Source: Oceanobacillus kimchii X50 | GTDB lineage: Bacteria > Bacillota > Bacilli > Bacillales > Amphibacillaceae | Length of the DNA: 64,000 nt | Direction: 5' to 3' | NCBI RefSeq assembly: GCF_000340475.1 | Contig: NZ_CM001792.1 | Span: forward strand, 802,132-866,131 | In this document: piece by piece, positions 10,359 through 19,867 of the stretch | Layout: every line of letters starts with the position of its first letter | Numbering within the stretch: the stretch's first letter is position 1 | Notes under the pieces: generated by a model | The model's database searches: none | What the model was told of the DNA's origin: nothing | Seen by the model: only the letters and a program-made list of their open reading frames with translations | Position numbers and translations under genes: made by a program

Positions 10359-10400
10359 AAGTCTGATGTCCACTGTTTTATGTGGATATTGGGCTTTTTT
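10359..10400 (+). terminator. Terminator of the M42-SBP operon
   Basis: AAGTCTGATGTCCAC (10359-10373) pairs with GTGGATATTGGGCTT (10382-10396) over 15 positions including several G-U pairs, ending in six T. Confidence 0.8.
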
Positions 10401-10789
10401 AGTGGTTCTAGAGAAAATCAGATTCTACTGGTTCACAACTTTAAATGAAAACGCTCAATCATTTCCTCCTTAAACCGGAAATAGGTTAGGTTTAGTTAAA
10501 AAATGGTATCAAATAAAATATAACTATAGAAGAAAAAGCTTTATATACAGGAAGCGAGCAGATGATGAACTTGGTCACTCGGTTATCCCCCAAGGCAGTT
10601 AGTCACTTAAGAATGAACCCATAAGCATAGTCCAAGCTATTTCACTCATATTCAGAGCCCGTCGGTAACAAACAAGCCTGAAACAAGCGGAAGCGGGATT
10701 TGTGTTTTTCTAAAGTGGTTATTTTTTAAAATATCTGTATTTTTTGGATATTTTTATAGAATTATAGGATATCAAGAATATAGGTGAAT
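10401..10789. other. Intergenic region, no gene recognised
   Basis: About 390 bases between the SBP terminator and the sugar operon promoter. No supported coding sequence was found on either strand. The central part (about 10550-10710) is less AT-rich than its flanks and could be decayed coding or repeat DNA, but nothing specific is recognisable. Confidence 0.4.
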
Positions 10790-10798
10790 TGCTACAAT
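10790..10798 (+). promoter_or_regulatory. Extended -10 promoter of the sugar ABC operon
   Basis: TGCTACAAT (TG-n-TACAAT) at 10790-10798. No convincing -35 is present. Transcription would start near 10805, inside the cre site described next. Confidence 0.5.
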
Positions 10799-10801
10799 CT
10801 T

Positions 10802-10815
10802 TGTAAGCGCTTAAT
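10802..10815 (+). promoter_or_regulatory. cre site (CcpA operator)
   Basis: TGTAAGCGCTTAAT matches the catabolite-responsive element TGNAANCGNTNNCA except for one position. It overlaps the predicted start of transcription of the ABC transporter operon, a position at which CcpA usually represses. This points to glucose repression of the whole locus. Confidence 0.7.
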
Positions 10816-10832
10816 AAATGAGGGGGAATATG

Positions 10833-12113
10833 ATGAAAACGATTAAGCTTTTACTGCTGGGTGTAGCAATTACTTTTATTCTTGCAGCCTGTGGGGACAA
10901 TGAGGAAGCACAATCCGAGGATGGGGTGATTGAGCTAACTTTATGGAATGATTGGACAGAGGATCGACCTGAAAATACAGTGTACAAAGATATAATAGAA
11001 AAATTCAATGAACAACATGAAGACATTCAAATTATTAACGAAAGTATTCCACATGATGATTATGAGATAAAGTTGCGGACACAGGCAGCTGGTAATCAGT
11101 TGCCGGATATGATGCGTGTCTGGCCAGGGACTCGTATTCAACCATTAGTTGAAGGTAATGCACTGCTGCCTTTAAATCCGATTATTGATCATTGGGAAGG
11201 ATTGATTCCTGAAGAGATTTTACAGGATTATGCAGTAGATGGAAATTATTTTGCTATTCCATCTAATATTAGCGAAACAAGCTTGATTTTTTATAATAAA
11301 GCAATTGTGAGCGAAGCTGGGTATGATGAATTTCCAACAACTTATGATGAATTTAAAAGTTTAGTAGAGGAATTGAAATCAAATGATATTACACCAATTT
11401 CTCTTGGCAATAAGGCGATTTGGCCATTGCAATCTGTATTTATTTCAGGAATTGCGGATCGTTACACAGGAAGTGATTTCCTGGGAAATGTTCTAAATGT
11501 TGATGGTACGTTTGAGGATGAACAGTTCATTAATGCTTTATCTGTAATTGATGAATTGACCAAATTAGAAGCGTTTAATGAAGATATGAATACAGTAGAT
11601 GAGGCTCAATCAAGAAACGAATTTATTAAAGGATCTACTGCAATGCATTTTGCAGGTTCCTGGGCAATCGGACCAATAATGGACAGTGTAGAGGATGTGG
11701 AAAATATCGGCGTTGCTGCGTTCCCTTCTTTTGAAGGTGGTGAAGGAGACCCATCTAAAATTTCTGGAGTTGCTGGTGGTGGAATTGCGGTTAATAGTAA
11801 TTTAAGTGAGGCGGAACAAGAGGCAGCTTTTGAGTTTCTTAAATTTTACTATAGTGAAGAGCTGTTCCAGCAGCTTGTTCAGGCAAATATAATTGTACCC
11901 GCTGATGTAGAAATGGATGATAGTATTCCGCAAGTGTTTAAGGATGCAAATAGCATGGCTCAAAATGGGTTATCACCTGTTTATGACGCGACATTAACAC
12001 CTGAATTAACTGACATTATTAATAATGGTCTCCAATCAATAACACTTGGTGATAAAACACCAGAAGAGCTTGCTGCAGAAATGCAGGCAGAATGGGATAA
12101 ATCTAATGAGTAA
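10833..12113 (+). CDS. Sugar ABC transporter substrate-binding lipoprotein (SBP_bac_1)
   Basis: A 426-aa extracellular binding lipoprotein of the carbohydrate uptake (CUT1) class. The signal peptide ends in FILAAC with Cys20 as the lipidation site. Typical family-1 features follow: ELTLWNDWTEDRP at the start of the mature domain, LPDMMRVWPGTR, AMHFAGSWAIGP and the C-terminal SPVYDATLTPEL. AGGGGG (10821-10826) fits ATG 10833; ATG 10830 is also possible. It heads an operon with two permeases and a two-component system. The ATPase (usually a shared MsmX-type protein) is not encoded here. The sugar is inferred to be a beta-glucoside oligosaccharide from the GH1 and ROK genes downstream. Confidence 0.92.
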   Translation: MKTIKLLLLGVAITFILAACGDNEEAQSEDGVIELTLWNDWTEDRPENTVYKDIIEKFNEQHEDIQIINESIPHDDYEIKLRTQAAGNQLPDMMRVWPGTRIQPLVEGNALLPLNPIIDHWEGLIPEEILQDYAVDGNYFAIPSNISETSLIFYNKAIVSEAGYDEFPTTYDEFKSLVEELKSNDITPISLGNKAIWPLQSVFISGIADRYTGSDFLGNVLNVDGTFEDEQFINALSVIDELTKLEAFNEDMNTVDEAQSRNEFIKGSTAMHFAGSWAIGPIMDSVEDVENIGVAAFPSFEGGEGDPSKISGVAGGGIAVNSNLSEAEQEAAFEFLKFYYSEELFQQLVQANIIVPADVEMDDSIPQVFKDANSMAQNGLSPVYDATLTPELTDIINNGLQSITLGDKTPEELAAEMQAEWDKSNE

Positions 12114-12124
12114 TCAATTAATTT

Positions 12125-12153
12125 ACAGGTTGCCGGTTTTACTGGCAACCTGT
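12125..12153 (+). terminator. Intercistronic hairpin between SBP and permease genes
   Basis: ACAGGTTGCC (12125-12134) and GGCAACCTGT (12144-12153) form a perfect 10-bp stem with no T run. Such hairpins after binding-protein genes usually protect the upstream mRNA or attenuate expression of the permeases rather than ending transcription. Confidence 0.6.
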
Positions 12154-12173
12154 GAAAATTGGAGTGATAGAAG

Positions 12174-13049
12174 ATGCAGCTAACGCGTAAAAGCAAAGCA
12201 GCGATCATCATTGGGTTACTTCCAGCTTTTCTTATCTATGCTGTTTTTGCTATTTATCCAATCCTTCAATCATTTTATTACTCATTAATGGAATGGGATG
12301 GATTTACCGATATGACCTTTATTGGTCTTGATAACTTCAGAAATCTATTTGAAGATCCCTTGTTCTGGAACTCAGTCAAAAATAATCTTTACGTTGTTTT
12401 TGCTTCTGTTTTAGGTCAGGTACCAATAGCACTATTCTTCGCGCTTTTACTGAACCGTAAGATTAAAGGAGTAAAGTTTTTTAGAACAGTTGGTTTTCTT
12501 CCAGTAGTCTTATCAACGGTTGTAATTTCTTTAACATGGAGCCTTATTTATAATTCTCAGAATGGAATGCTGAATGAGTTTTTGCGAAGTATTGGTCTTG
12601 GATTCATGGCGCAAAATTGGCTTGGTGATACGAAATGGGTCATGATTGCCGTTTTAGTTACCGTGGTTTGGCAATTCGTTGGGTTGTACTTCATTATTTT
12701 TCTGGCGGCATTACAAAACGTGCCGACGGAAGTACTGGAAGCAGCTAAAATGGACGGTGCTTCAGAATGGACGACCACGTTCAAAATTACGATACCGATG
12801 ATATGGGATACGATTATTGTGGCAGTTATTCTATGTATTTCTGGAAGCTTGAAGACATTTGATCTAATTTATGTGATGACGAATGGTGGTCCAGCCCATT
12901 CATCAGATGTTATGGCGCTCTATATGTTCCATGAGACATTTAATAACCTGCAATATGGGTACGGTAGTGCAGTTTCTGTATTTATCTTCTTCTTTAGTCT
13001 CATTTTAATTTTTATAGTTACGAAATTACTAGGAAAGAAAATGATATGA
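12174..13049 (+). CDS. Sugar ABC transporter permease, MalF/UgpA type
   Basis: A 291-aa inner-membrane permease of the CUT1 family with six predicted transmembrane segments, the first at about residues 11-33 (GLLPAFLIYAVFAIYPIL). The EAA loop that contacts the ATPase is visible as EVLEAAKMDGASEWTTTFKITIPMI (about residues 187-211, with the EAA..DGA core). GGAGTG lies upstream of ATG 12174. It is followed after 12 bases by the second permease; together they form the heterodimeric channel for the sugar bound by the preceding lipoprotein. Confidence 0.93.
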   Translation: MQLTRKSKAAIIIGLLPAFLIYAVFAIYPILQSFYYSLMEWDGFTDMTFIGLDNFRNLFEDPLFWNSVKNNLYVVFASVLGQVPIALFFALLLNRKIKGVKFFRTVGFLPVVLSTVVISLTWSLIYNSQNGMLNEFLRSIGLGFMAQNWLGDTKWVMIAVLVTVVWQFVGLYFIIFLAALQNVPTEVLEAAKMDGASEWTTTFKITIPMIWDTIIVAVILCISGSLKTFDLIYVMTNGGPAHSSDVMALYMFHETFNNLQYGYGSAVSVFIFFFSLILIFIVTKLLGKKMI

Positions 13050-13061
13050 GGAGGGGTGTAA

Positions 13062-13934
13062 ATGGAGTCCACTGTGACTACTAAAAATAACCGACGGACC
13101 AATGGAACGATAAAAAAACGAATATCAAGAATTATCATCTATACCTTGCTTGGCTTATTCGCAATTGTGAATGTTTACCCGATTATCTGGATGGCGATCA
13201 ACTCTTTTAAGTCTGAACAGGAATTTACGGTGAATCAGTTTGGTTTTCCAAATGAATTTATATTGGACAATTATGCAAATGCATGGGAAATCGCTAATCT
13301 TGGTGTGTTGTTCAAAAATAGTATATTCGTCTGTGTCACAGCAACAGTCGTCACCGTAATTATTGGAGCATTGGCATCGTATTTCTTAGCTAGATTCAAG
13401 TTTAGATTTAATAAGATTATGTATACATTTTTTATATTCGGTTTATTAATTCCGATTCACGCTACGCTCGTTCCGATGTTTATTCTGATGAAAAATCTCG
13501 GATTGCTTAATACTGAAATTACACTATTATTCCCGTATGTGGCTTTCCATCTGCCAATTACGATATTTATTTTAACAAGTTTTATGAAAGCTTTTCCAAA
13601 GGATATTGAAGAATCGGCAATTATGGATGGTGCTGGAATATTCCGGATCTTTTGGTCGATAATCCTTCCTATGTCCAGACCAGCAATTGCTACGGTTGTT
13701 ATTCTTAATTTCATCTATAACTGGAATGAGTTTTCTTTTGCATTAGTACTAATTAATGATCCAGAGTTGCAAACATTGCCACTTGGATTAGCGAATTTTG
13801 CTGGGCAATTTACAACCAACTATGGGGCACAGATGGCAGGATTAACGATGTCATTAGTTCCGATTGTCATCTTCTATTTATTTATGGAGAAAGAGATTGT
13901 GAATGGAATGACTTCTGGAGCCGTAAAGGGTTAA
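13062..13934 (+). CDS. Sugar ABC transporter permease, MalG/UgpE type
   Basis: A 290-aa partner permease of the CUT1 family. After a basic N-terminal tail, the first membrane helix is IIIYTLLGLFAIVNVYPIIW (about residues 24-43); five more follow. The EAA loop reads IEESAIMDGAGIFRIFWSIILP. A strong RBS (GAGGAGGGG) precedes ATG 13062. Its 3' end is 31 bases from the histidine kinase gene, so transport and sensing genes are probably co-transcribed. Confidence 0.93.
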   Translation: MESTVTTKNNRRTNGTIKKRISRIIIYTLLGLFAIVNVYPIIWMAINSFKSEQEFTVNQFGFPNEFILDNYANAWEIANLGVLFKNSIFVCVTATVVTVIIGALASYFLARFKFRFNKIMYTFFIFGLLIPIHATLVPMFILMKNLGLLNTEITLLFPYVAFHLPITIFILTSFMKAFPKDIEESAIMDGAGIFRIFWSIILPMSRPAIATVVILNFIYNWNEFSFALVLINDPELQTLPLGLANFAGQFTTNYGAQMAGLTMSLVPIVIFYLFMEKEIVNGMTSGAVKG

Positions 13935-13965
13935 TGAAGAAATAAATGCTAAAGGACTAGGTTGG

Positions 13966-15699
13966 ATGAAGAGATGGGGATTAAAGAGGAAGTTCATTAC
14001 ATTTTTTCTTGCATTAATGATACCAATACTGTTTGTTAGTTTATTAATCTATTATCAAACAAGTATAGCATTGAAGAATCAAGCAATAGAGGAAGCAACG
14101 GAAAGACTAAGCAGAAATGAACAAAATTTATTGACCGTATTTTCAACAGTAGAAGCGATGTCGTCCTATATGATTTACGATCGTAATTTCCGGAAAATTT
14201 TTATCTCCGAAGAGCATGAAATGTATCAACCCGAATACCAAGAGGCTATGGAAGTTATTAAAGGCTATTTTACATTTCAGCTAATATCTAATCCATATAT
14301 TAATTCCATTTTATTAGAAGGAAGAGATGGGCATTTGGTGAAACATGGAGAACCAGTTACTGGGGAAGAAGAGGAGTTGGATAAAGTCGCCAAGGAATCG
14401 AAAGGAAGTCCAGTATGGAGTAATCCCTATCAAGTGAAAAGTGATTGGAATGATGATAAAAATGTAATCAGCTTAACCAGAATAATTAATGATATGAACA
14501 ATATCAGTGAACAAATCGGAATCGTACGGATACGACTTGATCAAATGGAATTGTATAACCAAATTGAGGTGCCGTCTCAACAGAGTGATTATTTTATTGT
14601 ATCTGATAAAGGGGATGTCATCTTACATCCGGATGCAGATCTGGTCGGTAAGCAATTTCCAGACACAGGTTTGATTAAATGGGTCATGGATGGAAAGGAG
14701 GAATCATACAGCTATCAGGATGGAGAAAGCCATTTTGTAGTAGTAAAAAATCAACTTACGAATACCGATTGGTTTTCTGTTACTGCCATCGATGAAGATA
14801 GGCTTGCAGCGGATTTAACAGAAGTTCGAGCATTGATCGGGTATCTAATTGGTATCCTTCTTCTTGCAGGTATGCTGTTCTTTATCTTCTTTTACCATTC
14901 CAATATTAAACGAATAGTAGAATTGACTAAACAGACAAAGCAATTGGAAAATGGAAATTTTACTGCAAGTGTTCATGTGGACTCTGACGATGAGATTGGG
15001 AAGCTAGGGTACCGTTTTAATAAGATGGTTAAAACCATTCAGAAACATATTGATACAGAGTATCGATTAAAAATAAAGCAGAAGGAATCAGAGCTAAGAG
15101 CCTTGCAAAATCAAATAAATCCACATTTTCTCTATAACACACTTGATATGATCCGTTGGAATGCAAGACTGGAAAACGCACCAGAAACTGGTCAATTGAT
15201 AGAACGACTTTCCAAAATATTTCGCATGAATCTAAATAATGGAAAATCCTTGGTAACGTTTGAGGAAGAAGTGGAATATAGTCAGGCTTATCTCGAACTA
15301 CAAAAGAAACGATTAGGTGAAAAACTCGATTATCAAATTGTGATGGAGGAGCAACTTAAAGGCTTTTATGTTATGAAGCAAATGATTCAACCTTTAATAG
15401 AGAATAGCATTCAGCATGGTTTTAAGAACCTTCCGAAACAAGGGATTATTCGAATTCATTATTATCGTAATGAAAATCAAGCAGTAATTGATGTTATCGA
15501 TAATGGTTGGGGATTTAGTGAACACAAGAAGAATGGTCAACTGCGTGCTGGATATGCTTTGAAAAACCTAAACGATCGGATCTCGATTGTTTTTGGAGAA
15601 CCTTATGGGCTTTCTATTTTGGATCCAGATGAAGGTGCATTCCTTCGCATGATCCTTCCGCTATTAAATGAGGATAAATCAAAAGAATTAGGTGATTAG
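13966..15699 (+). CDS. Sensor histidine kinase, YesM/LytS-type
   Basis: A 577-aa membrane sensor. One transmembrane helix at about residues 13-30 and another at about 285-305 bracket a 250-residue extracytoplasmic sensing domain (dCache-like by position). A HAMP segment follows (about 306-358), then the His_kinase domain with the phosphoacceptor H387 in NQINPHFLYN and an ATPase domain with LIENSIQHGF and DNGWGF. This is the HPK8 group found beside sugar ABC importers. The stop codon abuts the start of the AraC-type regulator gene, a normal partner arrangement. It probably senses the operon's sugar or its liganded binding protein. Confidence 0.93.
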   Translation: MKRWGLKRKFITFFLALMIPILFVSLLIYYQTSIALKNQAIEEATERLSRNEQNLLTVFSTVEAMSSYMIYDRNFRKIFISEEHEMYQPEYQEAMEVIKGYFTFQLISNPYINSILLEGRDGHLVKHGEPVTGEEEELDKVAKESKGSPVWSNPYQVKSDWNDDKNVISLTRIINDMNNISEQIGIVRIRLDQMELYNQIEVPSQQSDYFIVSDKGDVILHPDADLVGKQFPDTGLIKWVMDGKEESYSYQDGESHFVVVKNQLTNTDWFSVTAIDEDRLAADLTEVRALIGYLIGILLLAGMLFFIFFYHSNIKRIVELTKQTKQLENGNFTASVHVDSDDEIGKLGYRFNKMVKTIQKHIDTEYRLKIKQKESELRALQNQINPHFLYNTLDMIRWNARLENAPETGQLIERLSKIFRMNLNNGKSLVTFEEEVEYSQAYLELQKKRLGEKLDYQIVMEEQLKGFYVMKQMIQPLIENSIQHGFKNLPKQGIIRIHYYRNENQAVIDVIDNGWGFSEHKKNGQLRAGYALKNLNDRISIVFGEPYGLSILDPDEGAFLRMILPLLNEDKSKELGD

Positions 15700-17256
15700 A
15701 TGTCGTCATACAGAATATTGATTGTCGATGATGAACCGATAATTCAATTAGGTCTTCAGCAAACTATACCATGGGGAAAATATCAGATAGACAAGGTCGA
15801 GATAGCTTGTGATGGATTGGATGCCATTCGAATAATAGACGAGTTGGGCGGTATCGATCTTGTCTTATCTGATGTCCGCATGCCGAACATGGATGGATTA
15901 CAATTAGCATCCTATTTACACAAAAACCATCCACAGACAAAAACTATGCTAATTAGTGGATATGATGAATTCGCATACGCAAAAAAAGCAATCCAGTCAG
16001 GTGTGAAGGATTACTTATTAAAGCCAGTGGACATAAATGAACTGGAATCTAAAGTGAATACCCTTGTAAATGAACTCGAAGAGGAACACAATGTGAAAAA
16101 CGAAAGTAGACAAAAGGAAATAAAGAATACAATTTTTCAACAGGTTTATCATTTTCCAGAAGATACTGTAAACCCTAATAGATATCTAGATAACAAGATT
16201 TACCCATTTATCAGTACGGTAAAAGAATATGATAAACAAACTGCTCATCTATCTGAACAAGGTCTAGCATCCTTTAACGAACAATGGAAGGACACAATTG
16301 AGCAGACGACGAAAATGCTTGGGTTTGACACTGTATCGATTTTTGTTCATTGCAATCAATTACTTACCTGTTTGATACAACCAATAGATTCTGAAATTAA
16401 TCCAATCCAGGTAGCTGAAATAATCAAGGACAAACATTCCTTTTCTTTTATAGGGAGCGATTCGGTTATTAATGTGATGGATTTAAAAAACAAATATAAT
16501 CAGCTAAAAACAGTCTATGACTATTTACCGTTAATTAGAGAACATGATGTTATTTTCTCCAATTATCAAATGGACCGACCTGATATGCAAACTTATCCGT
16601 ACAAAATAGAGAAGGAATTGATAGATACATTATTTCACAGGAAACCAATACAACATAACCAAGTAGGAAAAAAGATAACAGACTTATTTGACTATTTTCG
16701 AAGTCATTCATTTTTACTTCAAGAAGTACAAGAGGTATGTAGCCATATGCTGAAGGTAATTATGAAAGAATATGAGGCACTACTTGGGGAAATATCTGTA
16801 AAGTTAGATTGTCATTTCTTAAAAGAACTGGATCTCATTCTTTTTAATTCCTATTCTTCAATACAGTATTTATTTGAACAGGATTTGGAGCTAATTATCA
16901 AAAAGCTAGCTCATCATAAGATTGAAAAAGCAGATTGGCTCATTAAACAGGCAGAGGAATACATCAAGGAATATTTCCGTACGACAATAAAAGTTCAGGA
17001 GGTTGCGGATGTCATAAATGTATCATCCAATTATTTTAGCACCTTATTTAAACAGAAGACAGGAGAAAATTTCAATGAATATGTCAACAAATTAAGGGTA
17101 GACGAGGCCAAAACATTGCTCATAAATACCCCTTTTAAAGTAAGTGAAATTTCAAGACAAGTAGGCTTTCAGGAGTATAAATATTTTGTCAGTGTGTTTA
17201 AGAAGTTTTCTGGATTGACTCCAACAAATTACCGGAAATTAACTGCAATTGAATAG
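15700..17256 (+). CDS. Response regulator, YesN type (receiver + AraC HTH)
   Basis: A 518-aa transcription activator. The receiver domain (about 1-125) carries the acidic pair in LIVDDEP, phosphoacceptor Asp58 in LSDVRMPNMDG and Lys108 in LLKPVDI. A middle region of about 280 residues is poorly conserved. The AraC-family double HTH covers about 415-515 (KVQEVADVINVSSNYFSTLF and VSEISRQVGFQEYKYFVSVF). The gene starts on the base after the kinase stop. It is expected to activate the sugar operon, acting against the cre-mediated repression upstream. Confidence 0.93.
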   Translation: MSSYRILIVDDEPIIQLGLQQTIPWGKYQIDKVEIACDGLDAIRIIDELGGIDLVLSDVRMPNMDGLQLASYLHKNHPQTKTMLISGYDEFAYAKKAIQSGVKDYLLKPVDINELESKVNTLVNELEEEHNVKNESRQKEIKNTIFQQVYHFPEDTVNPNRYLDNKIYPFISTVKEYDKQTAHLSEQGLASFNEQWKDTIEQTTKMLGFDTVSIFVHCNQLLTCLIQPIDSEINPIQVAEIIKDKHSFSFIGSDSVINVMDLKNKYNQLKTVYDYLPLIREHDVIFSNYQMDRPDMQTYPYKIEKELIDTLFHRKPIQHNQVGKKITDLFDYFRSHSFLLQEVQEVCSHMLKVIMKEYEALLGEISVKLDCHFLKELDLILFNSYSSIQYLFEQDLELIIKKLAHHKIEKADWLIKQAEEYIKEYFRTTIKVQEVADVINVSSNYFSTLFKQKTGENFNEYVNKLRVDEAKTLLINTPFKVSEISRQVGFQEYKYFVSVFKKFSGLTPTNYRKLTAIE

Positions 17257-17278
17257 AAGCTACAAAGGAGGAGTTTGA

Positions 17279-18718
17279 ATGAAAAATGTAACAATAAAGG
17301 TGCCGAGTAATTTTATGCTAGGGGCAGCAGTTTCGGCCTGGCAGACAGAGGGATGGATAGGAAAGAAGGACTCCCAGGACTCTTATTTGGATATCTGGTA
17401 TAAAAACAATAAACATGTTTGGCATAACGGGTACGGTCCTGCCGGAGCAACGAATTTCTATCAACGTTATGAGGAAGATATTCATTATATGAAAGAAATA
17501 GGATTAACCCATTTTCGGACATCGATTAACTGGTCACGTTTTTTAGTAGATTATGAGAATGCTACTGTTGATGAAGAATATGCAGCATATATGGATAATG
17601 TTATTGAGAAATTAATCCAAAACGGTGTAGAGCCAATGATCTGTCTGGAGCATTATGAAATTCCAGCTGTTTTATTTGAAAAATACGGTGGATGGGAATC
17701 AAAGCATGTAGTGGAATTATTTGTTCAATATGCTAAAAAAGTTTTTGAACGGTATGGAGACAAGGTAAGGAACTGGTTTACCTTCAATGAACCCATCGTA
17801 GTTCAGACTCGCGTTTATTTAGATGCTATTCGCTGGCCATTTGAACAGAATACAAAAAAATGGATGCAGTGGAACTATAACAAAGTATTGGCGACAGCCA
17901 AGGTAGTAAGATTATTCAAAGAGATGCAACTTAAAGAAAAAAATGGAGCAAAAATAGGTGTCATCTTAAATCCTGAGGTCACCTATGCACGTTCAACTGC
18001 CGCACATGATCAACAAGCAGCAAAGATGTACGATTTGTTTTTCAATCGTGTATTTCTCGATCCCTCGATTAAAGGAGAATATCCGGAGGAATTATTTGAT
18101 GTAATGAAGAAACATGAGATTACATTTGATTATACAGAAGAAGAGTTAGCTTTGATTAAGGATAATACGGTTGATTATGTCGGGTTAAATCTATATTTTC
18201 CACATCGAGTTAAAGCACGTACAGCTGTGTGGAATGAACAGACCCCATTTCACCCTGCGTATTATTATGAAATGTTTGAACTTCCGGGAAAGAAAATGAA
18301 TCCCTATCGTGGATGGGAAATATATCCGCAAATTATGTATGATATGGGAATTCGGATGAAAGAGGAATATGGCAATATCGAATGGTTTATTGCGGAAAAT
18401 GGGATGGGAGTAGAAAACGAGAAAAGATTTAAAGATGCTTCTAATATAATTCAGGATGATTATCGAATCGAATTTATTCGTGAGCATTTGAAATGGTTAT
18501 TAAAGGCAGTAGAAGAGGGCGTAAATTGTAAAGGTTATATGCTCTGGGCATTTACCGATAATGTATCACCTATGAATGCTTTTAAAAATAGATATGGATT
18601 AGTAGAAATTGATTTGGAAAATAATCGTAATCGTCATTTGAAAAAATCTGCTTATTGGTATAAACAGCTAATAGAATTGAGGGAATTTGAAGCGGAAAAT
18701 GATGAGAATTTCAAATAG
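17279..18718 (+). CDS. Glycoside hydrolase family 1 (beta-glucosidase or 6-phospho-beta-glucosidase)
   Basis: A 479-aa cytoplasmic retaining glycosidase. The acid/base is Glu171 in FTFNEP and the nucleophile Glu373 in IAENGMG; FMLGAAVSAWQTEG at the N-terminus is the family start. Overall style (LEHYEIPAVLFEKYGGW) resembles the 6-phospho enzymes. In the phosphate-binding loop, however, the expected Lys two residues before the RYG tyrosine is Asn (AFKNRYG), with a Lys one place earlier. Specificity for phosphorylated or free glucosides is therefore open. The strong RBS AAAGGAGG sits just before ATG 17279. Next to a ROK kinase and a PTS IIC gene, a phospho-glucoside substrate is favoured. Confidence 0.9.
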   Translation: MKNVTIKVPSNFMLGAAVSAWQTEGWIGKKDSQDSYLDIWYKNNKHVWHNGYGPAGATNFYQRYEEDIHYMKEIGLTHFRTSINWSRFLVDYENATVDEEYAAYMDNVIEKLIQNGVEPMICLEHYEIPAVLFEKYGGWESKHVVELFVQYAKKVFERYGDKVRNWFTFNEPIVVQTRVYLDAIRWPFEQNTKKWMQWNYNKVLATAKVVRLFKEMQLKEKNGAKIGVILNPEVTYARSTAAHDQQAAKMYDLFFNRVFLDPSIKGEYPEELFDVMKKHEITFDYTEEELALIKDNTVDYVGLNLYFPHRVKARTAVWNEQTPFHPAYYYEMFELPGKKMNPYRGWEIYPQIMYDMGIRMKEEYGNIEWFIAENGMGVENEKRFKDASNIIQDDYRIEFIREHLKWLLKAVEEGVNCKGYMLWAFTDNVSPMNAFKNRYGLVEIDLENNRNRHLKKSAYWYKQLIELREFEAENDENFK

Positions 18719-18777
18719 GAAAGCAAGTAATCTTTACTAGCAGAAGATTTATAGATAAATCATTAAGGGGTGGATAA

Positions 18778-19683
18778 ATGGACAGGTATTTAGCGTTCGA
18801 TATTGGTGGAACCTTTTTGAAATATGGAGTGGTAGCTGAGAATATGACAGTGGTAGAAACCAATAAAGTGAAGACTCCAGATTCATTGGAAGGATTATTA
18901 CGTACTATGGAGGAGATCTCACATTTGAATAACGAAGTGAAAGGAGTGGCGGTGGGCTGCCCAGGAGCAGTTTCGCCAGAAGGAATTATAAAAGGTTCTA
19001 GTGCACTTCATTATTTACATGGGCCAAATATAAAGCATTTAATAGAAGACCGACTAAACGTACCTATTTTTATGGAAAATGATGCACACTGTGCTGGCTA
19101 TGCAGAATTTTGGAAAGGTGCCGCAAAAGGAAAGAAAGACGTACTTGTTATGGTGCTTGGAACTGGTATTGGTGGTGCTGTATTTAAAAATGCGGAGCTC
19201 CATAAGGGAGCAAATTTGCACGGTGGTGAGTTTGGCTACATGCTTTTGAACTCGGATATTCATGATAGTAATGATGTGTGGAGCAGAGTAGCTTCAACAA
19301 AGGCATTAGTGAGAGTGGTCGCCGAACGAAAGAACATTGCTGTGGACTCCCTTTCCGGTGAACAAATTTTTAGCATGGCAGAGGCTGGAGATGCGGATTG
19401 TTTGCAAGCATTAGATAGATTTTATCATCTATTAGCAGTAGGCATTTATAATCTCCAATATATTTACGATCCGGAAGTTATCTTACTTGGTGGGGGCATT
19501 AGCGCTAGAGAAAATTTAATAGAAAAAATTGATGAAAAGCTGGACGGAATTTTGGCAGTTGTGGATTTAGCGAAGGTCAAACCTAAGATAGCAGCTTGCA
19601 AGTTTAAACAAAATGCTAATTTATTAGGTGCTGTATATGGCTGGTTGAAAGAATTTAATCGTTCAAAAGTTGCTTCTATTTAA
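18778..19683 (+). CDS. ROK family sugar kinase, possible beta-glucoside kinase
   Basis: A 301-aa ROK protein. The ATP-binding DIGGTFLKYGVV (residues 8-19), the substrate-site ENDAHCAGYAEFWKGA with catalytic Asp in NDAH, LGTGIGGAVF and GGEFGYM are clear. The zinc-binding CxCGxxGC of glucokinases and NagK is missing, as in BglK-type beta-glucoside kinases, and there is no N-terminal HTH, so it is a kinase and not a repressor. Beside an ABC importer and GH1, it may phosphorylate imported cellobiose-like sugars so that GH1 can split them. This assignment is inference; a plain glucokinase role is possible. Confidence 0.85.
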   Translation: MDRYLAFDIGGTFLKYGVVAENMTVVETNKVKTPDSLEGLLRTMEEISHLNNEVKGVAVGCPGAVSPEGIIKGSSALHYLHGPNIKHLIEDRLNVPIFMENDAHCAGYAEFWKGAAKGKKDVLVMVLGTGIGGAVFKNAELHKGANLHGGEFGYMLLNSDIHDSNDVWSRVASTKALVRVVAERKNIAVDSLSGEQIFSMAEAGDADCLQALDRFYHLLAVGIYNLQYIYDPEVILLGGGISARENLIEKIDEKLDGILAVVDLAKVKPKIAACKFKQNANLLGAVYGWLKEFNRSKVASI

Positions 19684-19795
19684 TTGATTGCTGCTGGTTA
19701 AATTTTAATAGACGCTTTGAAGCGAAGTTTGTGGAAACAGGATGATTATGGAGTAGATGAATACAAAAAATCGTGAGTCTTAATCACTTTAATGG

Positions 19796-19809
19796 ATGAT
19801 TATAATCAT
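19796..19809 (+). promoter_or_regulatory. Palindrome covering the -10 of the PTS IIC gene
   Basis: ATGATTATAATCAT is a perfect 14-base palindrome whose centre contains a TATAAT (-10 consensus, 19801-19806), about 60 bases before the IIC start. The position suggests a repressor operator over a promoter. The -35 is poor, which fits an activated or weak promoter. Confidence 0.45.
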
Positions 19810-19867
19810 ATCGTGGTCAGAACTAGATTTACTAGTTTAAATAAAAGATTTACAAAGGGAGTTTAAA

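Noticed and set aside
10550..10710. Possible decayed transposase or short gene in the gap before the sugar operon
   Set aside because: Only frames of about 20 codons exist and no motif or terminal repeat could be recognised.
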